Assembly (NCBI GenBank): GCA_015478855.1
Contig: JADMKJ010000026.1
Span: 33,101 to 97,100, forward strand
Source: Proteiniphilum sp.
Lineage (GTDB): Bacteria; Bacteroidota; Bacteroidia; Bacteroidales; Dysgonomonadaceae
Direction: 5' to 3'
Length of the DNA stretch: 64,000 bases
In this document: positions 17,631 through 26,556 of the stretch, piece by piece
Layout: each line of letters begins with the position of its first letter
Position numbering within the stretch: the stretch's first letter is position 1
Made by a program: the position numbers and the translations under genes
The notes under the pieces: generated by a model
What the model was told of the DNA's origin: nothing
The model's database searches: none
What the model saw: the letters and a program-made list of their open reading frames with translations, nothing else

Positions 17631-19130
17631 ATGGCAGGTGGCATGAGAACGTTGGCAAAGGAGACCTTCTTCTACGGCATGGGAAGTGTGCTTCCGAAGC
17701 TCCTGAGCTGGTTCCTCTCCCTCTACTGGGCATTCGCACTGCCAAAGATCTCTGATATCGGGGTGCTGACCAACTTTTATGCATGGGTGGCGCTGCTTCA
17801 GGTGATCCTCACTTACGGCATGGAAACAGGTTTCTTCCGTTATGCCAATAAAGAGTCCGATCCTGTGAGGGTGTTCTCCACCACCTTTATCAGTATTGCC
17901 TCCACTACCTTACTTTTCTTCATCGCAGCCATGTTTTTTCTCAAGCCGGTGGCTTTTGCACTGGGCGGCGTTGAGATGAAACCGCACTATCTGGCGCTGC
18001 TGGTGATGATCCTATGCCTCGATGTGTTAGGAGCAATCCCCTTTGCCAACCTCAGGTTTAAGAAACGACCCGTGCGTTTCGCGCTGATCAAGATGGCGAA
18101 TGTGGTCCTTACTATCCTCTTCAATCTGTTCTTCTTTCTGGCATGTCCCTGGCTTCAGACAAAATTCCCCGGTAGCTTTGCCTGGTTTGATATCAGCAAG
18201 GGAGTGGATTATATTCTTATATCCAATCTTGCTGCATCCATCATTCAGTTGCTGATGGTCTCACCGGAGCTGAGGGTCCGTTTTACGTTCGACAAGGTAT
18301 TGCTACGAAAGATACTGAGATACTCATTCCCCATCCTTATCCTTGGCATCGCAGGTATCCTTAACCAGACCGTGGACAAGATCGTCTTCCCATGGATTTA
18401 TCCCGACAAAGCAAATGCTTTTACTGAGCTGGGTATCTACGGTCAGAACTTCAAGATCGCCATCATCATGGTGATGTTCACGCAGGCGTTCCGTTACGCC
18501 TTCGAGCCGTTTATCTTCGCGAGGAACAGGGATGCTGCCGATGACCGCCAGTCGTTCAGCGATGCCACCAAATATTTTATCATCTTCGGGTTGCTCATCT
18601 TCCTGCTGACCGTTGGTTACATTGACCTGATCAAATACCTGATACCCGTGAAGTATCATGTGGGACTGAAAGTGGTGCCCATTGTCCTCCTGGGTGAGCT
18701 TTTCTTTGGTATCTACTTCAATCTGTCGCTATGGTACAAGCTCACCGATCAGACAAAATGGGGTGCTTACATGTCCCTGTTCGGTTTCATCATCACCATT
18801 GCGATCAATATTCTGTTTATTCCTCACTTTAGTTATATGGCCTGCGCCTGGGCATCTTTTATCGCGAATATGGTGATGATGCTGATCTCCTATTACCTGG
18901 GACAAAAAAACTACCCCATCCCCTACAATCTCAAATCGGCCGGGTTCTTCTTTTTGTTGTCGATGATCCTCTTTGCAGGAATCAGATTAACCTATATGAA
19001 CGTAGGCAATATCTGGCTTCGTTTGGGGATTAACAGCCTGTTTATCGCCATATACCTCTTTGTTGTTTTGAAAAAGGAGTTATCTTTGCACAGCTTACCG
19101 CTCATAGGAAAATATTTTAATAAGCAATAA
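17631..19130 (+). CDS. Polysaccharide/lipid-linked oligosaccharide flippase (Wzx/MATE-like)
   Basis: This inner-membrane protein of about 499 aa has around 14 hydrophobic helices and belongs to the MOP exporter superfamily. The N-terminal KETFFYGMGSVLPKLLSWFL is the usual first helix of the polysaccharide-biosynthesis flippases, and PILILGIAGILNQTVDKI begins the second half. It probably flips an undecaprenyl-linked glycan or a similar lipid. No glycosyltransferases are adjacent, so the substrate is unknown. The open frame starts at 17541, but the promoter at 17553-17586 makes the ATG at 17631 (MAGGMRTLAK) the likely start; 17643 is another option. A short repeat tract begins at its stop codon. 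Confidence 0.88.
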   Translation: MAGGMRTLAKETFFYGMGSVLPKLLSWFLSLYWAFALPKISDIGVLTNFYAWVALLQVILTYGMETGFFRYANKESDPVRVFSTTFISIASTTLLFFIAAMFFLKPVAFALGGVEMKPHYLALLVMILCLDVLGAIPFANLRFKKRPVRFALIKMANVVLTILFNLFFFLACPWLQTKFPGSFAWFDISKGVDYILISNLAASIIQLLMVSPELRVRFTFDKVLLRKILRYSFPILILGIAGILNQTVDKIVFPWIYPDKANAFTELGIYGQNFKIAIIMVMFTQAFRYAFEPFIFARNRDAADDRQSFSDATKYFIIFGLLIFLLTVGYIDLIKYLIPVKYHVGLKVVPIVLLGELFFGIYFNLSLWYKLTDQTKWGAYMSLFGFIITIAINILFIPHFSYMACAWASFIANMVMMLISYYLGQKNYPIPYNLKSAGFFFLLSMILFAGIRLTYMNVGNIWLRLGINSLFIAIYLFVVLKKELSLHSLPLIGKYFNKQ

Positions 19131-19194
19131 GCAATAAGCAGTAAGCTGAATATTGAAAGCTGAATACTGAACATCAAATATTTAACATCACTAT
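19123..19194 (+). repeat. Low-complexity intergenic tract (AATAAGC / GCTGAATA units)
   Basis: Three direct AATAAGC-type heptamers are followed by AGCTGAATATTGA and AGCTGAATACTGA, two near-identical 13-mers. The tract starts at the flippase stop codon and fills the gap to the next gene. Related words occur at 21855-21892 and 31298-31365. Confidence 0.6.
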
Positions 19195-21321
19195 ATGAAA
19201 AAATTAATTTTATCGCTGGCAATATTTTTTGTGGCGATTTTCGCGAGAGGCGATGAAGGAATGTGGCTTCTGAAAGAGCTTAACAGGGAGAGTGCAGCCC
19301 GTATGCAGGAGCTGGGATTTACCTTTCCTGTGAACAAACTGTACAACGAGAAAAATCCGTCGCTGAAAGATGCGGTGGTGATTTTCGGAGGAGGATGTAC
19401 CGGTGTCGTCGTTTCTGACAAGGGATTGGTGTTTACCAACCACCATTGCGGTTATGGTGCCATTCAGAAGCTGAGTGCTGTGGAGCATGATTACCTGAAG
19501 GATGGTTTCGCTGCAAAAAACTATGGCGATGAACTTTATGCCGATGGGTTGACGGTTTCGTTCCTGAGGTCGATGGAGGATGTGACCGATCAGATTGCAC
19601 CAAAAGTACCACTGGTGCTTAGCGAGATACAACGTGAGCTGGCGATCGACTCTATCTCCGACGAGTTGATTAAAAAATATGAAGATGATCGTTTCACCAC
19701 CGCGAGGGTGGTACCTTTCTACGCCCGCAACAGATATTATGTGGTACTCTATGACGTCTTTCGTGACGTGCGGCTTGTGGTTGCACCTCCCTCCTCGGTG
19801 GGTAAGTTTGGTGGTGATACCGACAACTGGATGTGGCCCCGCCATACGGGTGATTTCTCCTCATTCCGTGTCTATGCCGGCAAGGATAACAAACCGGCCA
19901 GCTACAGCCAGAACAATCAGCCCTACAAACCCAGATATGTGGTTCCGGTATCACTGGAAGGGGTTACGGAAGGTGATTACTCCATGACCGTGGGTTACCC
20001 GGGCAGCACGCAGCGCTACATCTCCTCCTGGGGTATTCGTCAGAGGATGGAGGCAGAGAACAAACCACGTATAGAGGTACGCGGTGCCAAGCAGGCGATC
20101 TGGTGGGATGCCATGACGCAAAATGACACCATTCGCATCAAATATGCAAGCAAGTTTGCCGGGAGCTCCAACTACTGGAAGAACTCCATGGGGATGAATG
20201 AGGCACTCACCAACCTGGGTGTACTGGCAAAGAAAGAGGAGCTGGAAGGACGTTTGAACAGATGGATCAACAGCAGCCCTGACAATAAGGCTAAGTATGA
20301 CAGTACGCTTGTCATGCTGAGAGATACCTACACCGGGTCTGATGAATTGTCGCTATATACCACCTATTTCCTGGAGACGTTCAATAACGGTATCGAGTTG
20401 ATCCGTTTTGCCAATACGATCCTGCGCTTTGACACTGATGGTACGGAAGAGGACAAACAGGCTTTTATCAATGACCGCCTGATAGAGTCGTACAAGAACT
20501 ACGAGCCAACACTGGACAGGAAGGTGTTGCCGGTGTTGATGAAGCTCTATGCCGAGCAAGTGCCAGCACAATACCATCCCGACATCTACAGTAAGATCAA
20601 TGATGAGTTTGGTGGAGATTATGAGAAATATGCCGACTGGTTATTTACAAATAGTAAGTTTACTTCACTCGATTCGCTGATAGCGTTATTGAAAAACGCC
20701 GACACACAGCTGTTGACGAAGGACCCGGCAATGGAGCTGGCACTCTCTACCACCGATATGGGGTATGAACTGTCGGAACAGATGATGTCTTCCTATGAGC
20801 ATATCCTCCGCGGTGAACGTGAGCTGATGGCTGCCCTGATGGAGATGGATGCGGACAAAACTTTCTACCCTGACGCTAACTTCACGCAACGGATGAGTTA
20901 TGGAACGGTAGAAGGTTACTGGCCGCGTGATGCTGTCTGGTACAATTATTATACCACCTCAAAGGGTATCATGGAGAAACAAAAGCCGGGTGATCCCGAG
21001 TTCAATGTGCAGGACTATATCCTTAATGAGATCCGATCAAACGATTTCGGACCTTATGCCGATAAGAATGGTGCATTACGCGTCAACTTTCTTTCGAACA
21101 ACGACATCACCGGAGGTAACTCAGGCAGTCCCGTATTCAATGGGAAGGCAGAACTGATTGGCCTTGCTTTTGATGGCAACTGGGAGTCGTTGAGCGGTGA
21201 TATCCTCTTTGAGCCGGAGATGCAGCGTATGATCAGCGTAGACATTCGTTACGTGTTATATACGATCGACAAGGTGATGAAGGCATCACACATTGTGGAA
21301 GAGGTTAAAGTGGTCAAATAA
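19195..21321 (+). CDS. S46 family dipeptidyl-peptidase, DPP7-like
   Basis: This 708-aa periplasmic exopeptidase removes N-terminal dipeptides. After a signal peptide (about 1-20), the chymotrypsin-like halves carry the catalytic His in FTNHHCGYG (about residue 83), Asp in DNWMWPRHTGDF and Ser in GGNSGSPVFNG (S643). In this family the residue 18 positions after the Ser sets P1 preference: Gly in DPP7, Arg in the Asp/Glu-specific DPP11. Here it is Gly661 (LAFDGNW), so a hydrophobic P1 preference is expected. It fits a lifestyle based on protein fermentation, as do the C69 and M16 peptidases nearby. A terminator follows 23 nt after the stop. Confidence 0.93.
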   Translation: MKKLILSLAIFFVAIFARGDEGMWLLKELNRESAARMQELGFTFPVNKLYNEKNPSLKDAVVIFGGGCTGVVVSDKGLVFTNHHCGYGAIQKLSAVEHDYLKDGFAAKNYGDELYADGLTVSFLRSMEDVTDQIAPKVPLVLSEIQRELAIDSISDELIKKYEDDRFTTARVVPFYARNRYYVVLYDVFRDVRLVVAPPSSVGKFGGDTDNWMWPRHTGDFSSFRVYAGKDNKPASYSQNNQPYKPRYVVPVSLEGVTEGDYSMTVGYPGSTQRYISSWGIRQRMEAENKPRIEVRGAKQAIWWDAMTQNDTIRIKYASKFAGSSNYWKNSMGMNEALTNLGVLAKKEELEGRLNRWINSSPDNKAKYDSTLVMLRDTYTGSDELSLYTTYFLETFNNGIELIRFANTILRFDTDGTEEDKQAFINDRLIESYKNYEPTLDRKVLPVLMKLYAEQVPAQYHPDIYSKINDEFGGDYEKYADWLFTNSKFTSLDSLIALLKNADTQLLTKDPAMELALSTTDMGYELSEQMMSSYEHILRGERELMAALMEMDADKTFYPDANFTQRMSYGTVEGYWPRDAVWYNYYTTSKGIMEKQKPGDPEFNVQDYILNEIRSNDFGPYADKNGALRVNFLSNNDITGGNSGSPVFNGKAELIGLAFDGNWESLSGDILFEPEMQRMISVDIRYVLYTIDKVMKASHIVEEVKVVK

Positions 21322-21344
21322 GCAGTTAAACAATAATAAATAGT

Positions 21345-21381
21345 TAGCCCCTCAACATTTAACTTGAGGGGCTATTTTTTT
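21345..21381. terminator. Terminator between S46 peptidase and mgsA
   Basis: TAGCCCCTCAA (21345-21355) pairs perfectly with TTGAGGGGCTA (21364-21374), followed by seven T. It is placed to serve the plus-strand peptidase gene and may also stop the convergent mgsA transcript. Confidence 0.92.
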
Positions 21382-21389
21382 GTGTATTA

Positions 21390-21848
21390 TTATGGTTTTG
21401 TTATTGTTCTCTCATATTTCTCATACTTTGGAGGCATGGGAACATAACTCTCATCATCCCACAAATTGCTGGTAATCATCAGGTCGGCGCTATATCGGTT
21501 GCAGGCAATGGGCACATTGTGTACCCGGCACTGCCGCAGCAACATCATGATATCTGCCTCATGGGGTTGCGCATTCAGGTCGTCGATAAGAAAGACTGCC
21601 AGATCAATCTCTTTGCGTACCACCATGGCTGCAATTTCTGCATCACCTCCCATGGGGCCGGAATTCATTCTGGTGATTTCAGGATATACTCCCTCACCCT
21701 GAAGGGCTTCCTGTACCAAACCCCCGGTAGTACCTGTACATACAAGATGATGTACAGAGAGAAAATCGGAGTTGAAGATCACCCATTCAACCATATCTGC
21801 TTTGCGGTGGTCATGTGCAACCAGCGCTATTGTTAGTTTTCTTCTCAT
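21390..21848 (-). CDS. mgsA: Methylglyoxal synthase
   Basis: The 152-aa cytosolic enzyme converts dihydroxyacetone phosphate to methylglyoxal, a bypass that frees phosphate when sugar phosphates pile up. It matches the family throughout: IALVAHDHRK at the N-terminus, TGTTGGLVQEA for phosphate binding, and SGPMGGDAE with D69 at the position of the catalytic base (Asp71 of E. coli). DDLNAQPHEADI and VPIACNRYSADLMI follow. It is transcribed alone, convergent with the S46 gene, and a phosphohexomutase gene lies upstream on the same strand. Confidence 0.95.
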   Translation of the reverse strand: MRRKLTIALVAHDHRKADMVEWVIFNSDFLSVHHLVCTGTTGGLVQEALQGEGVYPEITRMNSGPMGGDAEIAAMVVRKEIDLAVFLIDDLNAQPHEADIMMLLRQCRVHNVPIACNRYSADLMITSNLWDDESYVPMPPKYEKYERTITKP

Positions 21849-21894
21849 AATTATTATTGTAATAAGCTATAAGTAAGAAGTAATAAGCGGATGT

Positions 21895-21902
21895 CAAAAT
21901 TA
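21895..21902 (-). promoter_or_regulatory. Candidate -7 box for mgsA
   Basis: Read on the minus strand this is TAATTTTG, fitting TAnnTTTG, about 47 nt before the mgsA ATG. No convincing -33 box is present. Confidence 0.35.
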
Positions 21903-21966
21903 TATCATCCCTCTGAACTCATTTACTTTTTACTCTTTAATTCTAAATTGGTTAATTCTTAATTGT

Positions 21967-23715
21967 TTATATCCCCAGCTCCTGACGGATGTCGTTGATT
22001 CTGTCATTGACCTCATTCTCAGTCCGGGTCAGATCTTCACGTGACTTTACTGATCCCCTCACTTCAATGTAGAATTTAATCTTAGGTTCCGTTCCGGAAG
22101 GACGAACAGATAGTTTTGTACCCTCTTCAGTGAAATATTGTAATACGTTTGATGTAGTGGGCATCTCAATTGCTATATGTTCGTTATGCACGTAATCCAC
22201 AGCTTCCAGTTTCGCAAAATCTTTTGTGAATGTAACAGGTGAACCACCCAGTGATTTCATCGGATTATTACGGAAATTTTTCATCATCGCCTCAATCTCG
22301 TCAGCTCCCTCCTTACCTTTACGAACGAGAGAGATACCCACCTCTTTTGAATAACCATATTCCAGGTAGATGTCCTGCAGAAGCTGATACATCGTCTTTC
22401 CCCTGTCTTTTGCCCAGGCAGCAATCTCTGCAAAAAGCGTACATGCCGATACGGCATCTTTGTCACGAACAAAATCGCCGGCTAGAAAGCCGTAGCTCTC
22501 TTCACCGCCACCAATATACTTTTTCACACCTTCGTTTTTACGGATGATGTCCGCGATCCATTTGAACCCGGTATAACAATCGAATATCTCAATCCCATTT
22601 TTGGTGGCAATATCTTTCACCAACTCAGTGGTGACAATGGTTTTCACCACATATTCCTTTCCGGTAAGCAGTCCCAGCTCAGCTCGTTTGGTCATCAGGT
22701 AATAGAGATAGATCAGCATCGTCTGATTACCATTCACCAGCATGAAGTTGCCATCATCATCACGAATGGCCGTACCTATACGGTCACCATCGGGGTCAGT
22801 TGCCATCACCAGTTCAGCACCTGTCTCTTCAGCCTTTTTGATGGCCATGTCGAGTGCCGCCGGCTCCTCCGGATTGGGTGAGATAACAGTTGGGAAATCT
22901 CCGCTGATCACATCCTGTTCCGGGACACGGATGATGTTGGTGAAGCCCACTGCTTTCAGCGCATCAGGAACCAATGTGATGCTGGCGCCATGGATAGGGG
23001 TGAACACCATTTTAATGTCATGATGACGTTCAATGGCTTCGGGTGAGAGGATAAGCTTCTTAACCTCTTCAATAAAAGCCCTGTCCATATCTTTTCCGAT
23101 GATCTCAATCAAACGCTTATTCCCCTCGAAACGTATATCGTCGACAGAGGAGATGCGGTTTACTTCCGCGATGATATTTTTGTCGTGAGGTCCCAATACC
23201 TGAGCACCATCATTCCAGTATGCTTTATAGCCGTTGTATTCTTTAGGGTTATGAGATGCAGTGATCATGATACCGCTCTGACATCCCAGTTTTCTGATTG
23301 CATACGATACTTCAGGGGTAGGGCGAAGGTGCTCGAAAAGATAAACCTTGATGCCGTTGGCGCTAAAAATGTCGGCAGATATCTCCGCAAATTTACGGCT
23401 GTTGTTACGGCAATCATGACCGATCACCACCTTTATTTCATCCAGGCCGGCAAACTCTTCCTTGAGGTAATTCGATAGTCCCTGTGTTGCTGAGCCGACA
23501 GTGTAGATATTCATTCTATTGCTTCCGGCACCCATGATGCCCCGCAGACCACCTGTTCCGAACTCCAGATCCTTATAGAAAGCATCGATAAGTTTCGATT
23601 TATCATCGTTGTCGAGCATACGCTGCACTTCATCCTTTGTTTCTGCGTCGTAGTTACCTTTAAGCCATGACAGTGCTCTGTCGGTGACTTGCGCCAATAA
23701 TGTTTCTTCTTGCAT
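21967..23715 (-). CDS. Phosphoglucomutase/phosphomannomutase (alpha-D-phosphohexomutase)
   Basis: The 582-aa cytosolic enzyme moves phosphate between C1 and C6 of glucose or mannose. All four domains of the superfamily are seen: the phosphoserine loop TASHNPKEYNGYKAYW (about 150), the metal loop ATDPDGDRIG (about 305), the sugar-binding loop GGGEESYGF (about 400) and the phosphate-binding loop RPSGTEPKIKFY near the C-terminus. Length and the GLRGIMGAGSNRMN start fit the PgcA-like group of Firmicutes and Bacteroidetes. It lies 24 nt downstream of the C69 dipeptidase gene and probably shares its transcript. Confidence 0.93.
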   Translation of the reverse strand: MQEETLLAQVTDRALSWLKGNYDAETKDEVQRMLDNDDKSKLIDAFYKDLEFGTGGLRGIMGAGSNRMNIYTVGSATQGLSNYLKEEFAGLDEIKVVIGHDCRNNSRKFAEISADIFSANGIKVYLFEHLRPTPEVSYAIRKLGCQSGIMITASHNPKEYNGYKAYWNDGAQVLGPHDKNIIAEVNRISSVDDIRFEGNKRLIEIIGKDMDRAFIEEVKKLILSPEAIERHHDIKMVFTPIHGASITLVPDALKAVGFTNIIRVPEQDVISGDFPTVISPNPEEPAALDMAIKKAEETGAELVMATDPDGDRIGTAIRDDDGNFMLVNGNQTMLIYLYYLMTKRAELGLLTGKEYVVKTIVTTELVKDIATKNGIEIFDCYTGFKWIADIIRKNEGVKKYIGGGEESYGFLAGDFVRDKDAVSACTLFAEIAAWAKDRGKTMYQLLQDIYLEYGYSKEVGISLVRKGKEGADEIEAMMKNFRNNPMKSLGGSPVTFTKDFAKLEAVDYVHNEHIAIEMPTTSNVLQYFTEEGTKLSVRPSGTEPKIKFYIEVRGSVKSREDLTRTENEVNDRINDIRQELGI

Positions 23716-23739
23716 ACTGATATACTGTTATTTTATCTG

Positions 23740-25380
23740 TTATTCCACTGATTGTACTTTGTATTTGTCACCTGTCTGGTCGACAATCTTTTTGTAATAT
23801 TCATTTGAATATCCCGGTCGGGTAGGGAATGCGGGCAAACCATGCGGGTTACGTTTGAACTGACCGTTCTCCTCTTTCTTGACAACCCCATCGATATATT
23901 TCACCATGAGATACTCACCCAGCTTTTTCCATTCTGCTACCCCTTCTTTCACCAGGTTGTTGGTGTATTGTGTGAGATAATGAATGGCTTCGGGTTGAGA
24001 TCTCTCATACAATTCTGCAGCTTTTTTCTCAATTTCGGGTTGAGATGCTTCAAACTGTACTTCAAGCCTTGACTGCACATTTTTCATATCTATGCTCATA
24101 TCACTGTAACGGGTATAAACCATGTTAGAGACCCAGTTGTGAATCCAGAAAGCGGAAGTCCATGAGAAATTCAGCAGATCACCATTGCCCGGCGCCATCT
24201 CGTGAGGTACCACAGCATGACCGCTATAGAATGGATAATAAACCGTTTGAGCGGCATCATCTATTCCAAACCAGAGAATCCCGCCGATGGCATCGGGCAG
24301 CCATGATCGCATCTGTGCGACAAAGGAGAAGCCTGTCTGTTGCGTGGCTATGGGTCGTTCGTTGCAGTATTCAACCGAATCCACTTCGAAGGTGAGAGGT
24401 GACCAGCGATAAGGTGAATTGAAAGGACCTGCACCCACATCAAAGCGCCAGTCCAGCTCGGTACCTTCATAATGATCACGCATCATCTGCTGAATGTCCT
24501 GGGCGCTCAGTTTTTTGTCCGGTTTGATGTAGAGCGGCATCGGGTCGGTTGTTTTACCCTGGGCATAGGTGATATACTCACCCATCTCCTTGTTCACCCT
24601 GTTGAAGAAAGACCATACACGTGCTTCGCAAAAACGAAGTGCCCCAAAATCGATAGGGGCATAAGCCTGAGCAAAGCTGAAATCGGCATCTTCACCTGTG
24701 AAGTAACCCTTCCCGCGTGCGAAAGAGATTACGTCGGGAGAATAAAGACAATTTTCGGGATCATTGAGCGGGAACTGTTGTATGCGTGCCTGGTTGGCAT
24801 GTGCTGCCACACAGTCGTCAGGTATACGTACAGCTACCCACACGGCGCCCTTGTTACCAACACCCTTGCCTATCATCTCCATGATCCATACCTCATTGGG
24901 ATCGGCAATAGAGAACGATTCGCCGGAACTGTAATAACCATGTTCTTTCACCAGACCGGTCATGATGGTGATCGCTTCACGTGCATTTTTTGCCCGTTGA
25001 AGCGTAATATATATAAGGCTGCCATAATCCATGATTCCGGTTGAATCGGTCAGCTCACTGCGCCCTCCAAAGGTGGTTTCACCGATGGCAAGCTGATGTT
25101 CATTCATATTCCCTATCACATTGTATGTCTGAATCGCCTGTGGAATATCGCCCAGATATTTCCCTGTATCCCATTCATAGACCTTGAGCAGCTCTCCCGG
25201 CCTGTATTGCTTAGCCGGCCAGTGGTATAGCTCTCCATAAAGTCCATATGAATCAGCAGCATAGGAAATGAGCGTTGATCCATCAGCGGATGCATTTTTT
25301 CCTACCAATAAATTTGTACAGGGATAAGCAAAGGAGTTGGCCAGAATCACCATAATTGAGGTCAAAAAAAGTTTCTTCAT
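23740..25380 (-). CDS. C69 (U34) family dipeptidase
   Basis: The 546-aa exported N-terminal-nucleophile hydrolase cleaves dipeptides. A signal peptide of 20 residues ends AYP, leaving Cys21 (CTNLLVGKNASADGS) as the catalytic N-terminal nucleophile, as in the PepD-type family. Further family blocks are QLAIGETTFGGR, RAKNAREAI, YYSSGESFSIADPNEVWIMEM and RPG-type segments before the C-terminal helices. It has its own upstream promoter (25425-25457), and the phosphohexomutase gene follows 24 nt later. With the S46 and M16 peptidases it suggests a strong peptide-catabolic capacity. Confidence 0.92.
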   Translation of the reverse strand: MKKLFLTSIMVILANSFAYPCTNLLVGKNASADGSTLISYAADSYGLYGELYHWPAKQYRPGELLKVYEWDTGKYLGDIPQAIQTYNVIGNMNEHQLAIGETTFGGRSELTDSTGIMDYGSLIYITLQRAKNAREAITIMTGLVKEHGYYSSGESFSIADPNEVWIMEMIGKGVGNKGAVWVAVRIPDDCVAAHANQARIQQFPLNDPENCLYSPDVISFARGKGYFTGEDADFSFAQAYAPIDFGALRFCEARVWSFFNRVNKEMGEYITYAQGKTTDPMPLYIKPDKKLSAQDIQQMMRDHYEGTELDWRFDVGAGPFNSPYRWSPLTFEVDSVEYCNERPIATQQTGFSFVAQMRSWLPDAIGGILWFGIDDAAQTVYYPFYSGHAVVPHEMAPGNGDLLNFSWTSAFWIHNWVSNMVYTRYSDMSIDMKNVQSRLEVQFEASQPEIEKKAAELYERSQPEAIHYLTQYTNNLVKEGVAEWKKLGEYLMVKYIDGVVKKEENGQFKRNPHGLPAFPTRPGYSNEYYKKIVDQTGDKYKVQSVE

Positions 25381-25424
25381 AAATATAAAATGTAAACAAT
25401 TAATAAGAATCAGACAAATCAGTG

Positions 25425-25457
25425 TAAAGGTACTTTTTTTTGTTTAATCTGCACAAA
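25425..25457 (-). promoter_or_regulatory. Candidate promoter for the C69 dipeptidase operon
   Basis: On the minus strand TTTG (25454-25457) is followed after 21 nt by TACCTTTA (25425-25432), one base from the TAnnTTTG consensus. The leader to the ATG is about 40 nt. Confidence 0.6.
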
Positions 25458-25672
25458 GAGTGGTCCGGATATTTTCATGCGATTTTTTTACTATTCTCTT
25501 TAAAGCAGTCATGCGAAATTCTATCTAAACGAAAGCGAAGGACAAGTCCGGGTGAAGAATATCTGTCCGTTAAAGGGTAAGCTGTCAGTAACCACATGCA
25601 TCTGTGTGAATGATTCTCAGTCGTGTTTCATTTATTTCTCTGAAATGGGTCGCATAAATGAAAAATATAACC

Positions 25673-25680
25673 TATTTTTG
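25673..25680 (+). promoter_or_regulatory. Candidate -7 box for the DivIC-like gene
   Basis: TATTTTTG fits TAnnTTTG and lies 33 nt before the ATG. No good -33 box is present. Confidence 0.4.
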
Positions 25681-25713
25681 TAACACGAATCACAATCTTT
25701 CGTACGATCTGAG

Positions 25714-26019
25714 ATGAAACATATAGTGAAAATATTACAATCAAAGAGAATACTGGGGTTCACCTCCTATCAGATTGTCATACTCCTTTTTTTGATTGTG
25801 ATGTTGTTTTTTTTAAGTGACAGCAGTATCACAAAAAGAATTAAGTTTGATACTCAGATTAAAGACCTTGAATCACAAATTGAATTTTACCATCAACAGA
25901 CAGAGACGGATAAGCAGAAATTGAATGAACTCCAATCCAACAATGATGATCTTGAAAAATTTGCCCGTGAGAATTATCTGATGAAAAAAGAGAACGAAGA
26001 TGTTTTTATCATTGAATAA
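25714..26019 (+). CDS. DivIC/FtsB-like septum formation initiator protein
   Basis: The 101-aa bitopic membrane protein has a short basic N-terminus, one transmembrane helix (about residues 20-38, VILLFLIVMLFFL) and a periplasmic coiled coil (about 45-85) ending LEKFARENYLMKKENEDVFII. That final block is the family signature (ARE-y-x-xxxx-E). In the divisome, FtsB/DivIC pairs with FtsL and FtsQ to activate septal wall synthesis. Length and topology are normal. A small membrane protein and a two-component pair follow on the same strand. Confidence 0.88.
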   Translation: MKHIVKILQSKRILGFTSYQIVILLFLIVMLFFLSDSSITKRIKFDTQIKDLESQIEFYHQQTETDKQKLNELQSNNDDLEKFARENYLMKKENEDVFIIE

Positions 26020-26088
26020 CAAAAATTGTGGTCAGTTTATTATGACTTATTGGAACTCTTTTAATTACGGAAAGTCAAAAAAAATTAA

Positions 26089-26096
26089 TATATTTG
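26089..26096 (+). promoter_or_regulatory. Candidate -7 box before the small membrane protein
   Basis: TATATTTG fits TAnnTTTG; TTAC at 26065-26068 is a poor -33 at 20 nt. If real, it gives the signalling genes a promoter separate from the DivIC-like gene. Confidence 0.4.
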
Positions 26097-26169
26097 TATG
26101 ATTGATTCCCGGTTGCATACCGGTTTTTGGATTTTGTTTGACATTTTCCAATAAAAATGTGAACACAAG

Positions 26170-26517
26170 ATGCATAACACAAAGAATATTTTACTTCAAA
26201 TTTCCGGTATTTTAATATTGTTATCGGCTCTTCTGTATCTGTTTATTCCGGTTGTGGCACCATGGATAATGGCATTTGCCGTGGCACTGTTCTCTGTGAT
26301 TACGGTTACTACTCCTTACCCGGGTAAGAGCATTCGTGGAAAAAGACTCTTTAATTTTCAGGTTTTTTCCTGTCTGTTTATGATAGTAGCTACCTATCTG
26401 ATGTTCAGATCACGAAATGAATGGGTGTTGATAATGGTTGTCGGAGCTGTTCTTCAGTTGTATGCATCAATTGTGATTCCTAAAGAATTGAAAAATGAAA
26501 AGAACAGAGAATTATAA
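26170..26517 (+). CDS. Small four-helix membrane protein, unknown function
   Basis: I recognise no family. The 115-aa protein has four hydrophobic stretches at about residues 7-27, 29-48, 64-82 and 86-104. They are joined by short loops, one with PYPGKSIRGKRLFNF, and the charged C-terminal tail ends KNEKNREL. There is no signal peptide or catalytic motif. The response-regulator gene starts 40 nt later on the same strand, so a sensory or accessory role for the two-component pair is possible but unproven. Confidence 0.7.
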   Translation: MHNTKNILLQISGILILLSALLYLFIPVVAPWIMAFAVALFSVITVTTPYPGKSIRGKRLFNFQVFSCLFMIVATYLMFRSRNEWVLIMVVGAVLQLYASIVIPKELKNEKNREL

Positions 26518-26556
26518 TAATGTACACGGTACAGCATTGAATTCTTTTATAACAAT

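Larger units (their letters stand above)
25381..25713. other. 333-bp divergent intergenic region
   Basis: It separates the C69 dipeptidase gene (minus) from the DivIC-like gene (plus) and holds a candidate promoter for each (25425-25457 and 25673-25680). The middle shows no ORF and no clear operator repeat. Confidence 0.6.
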
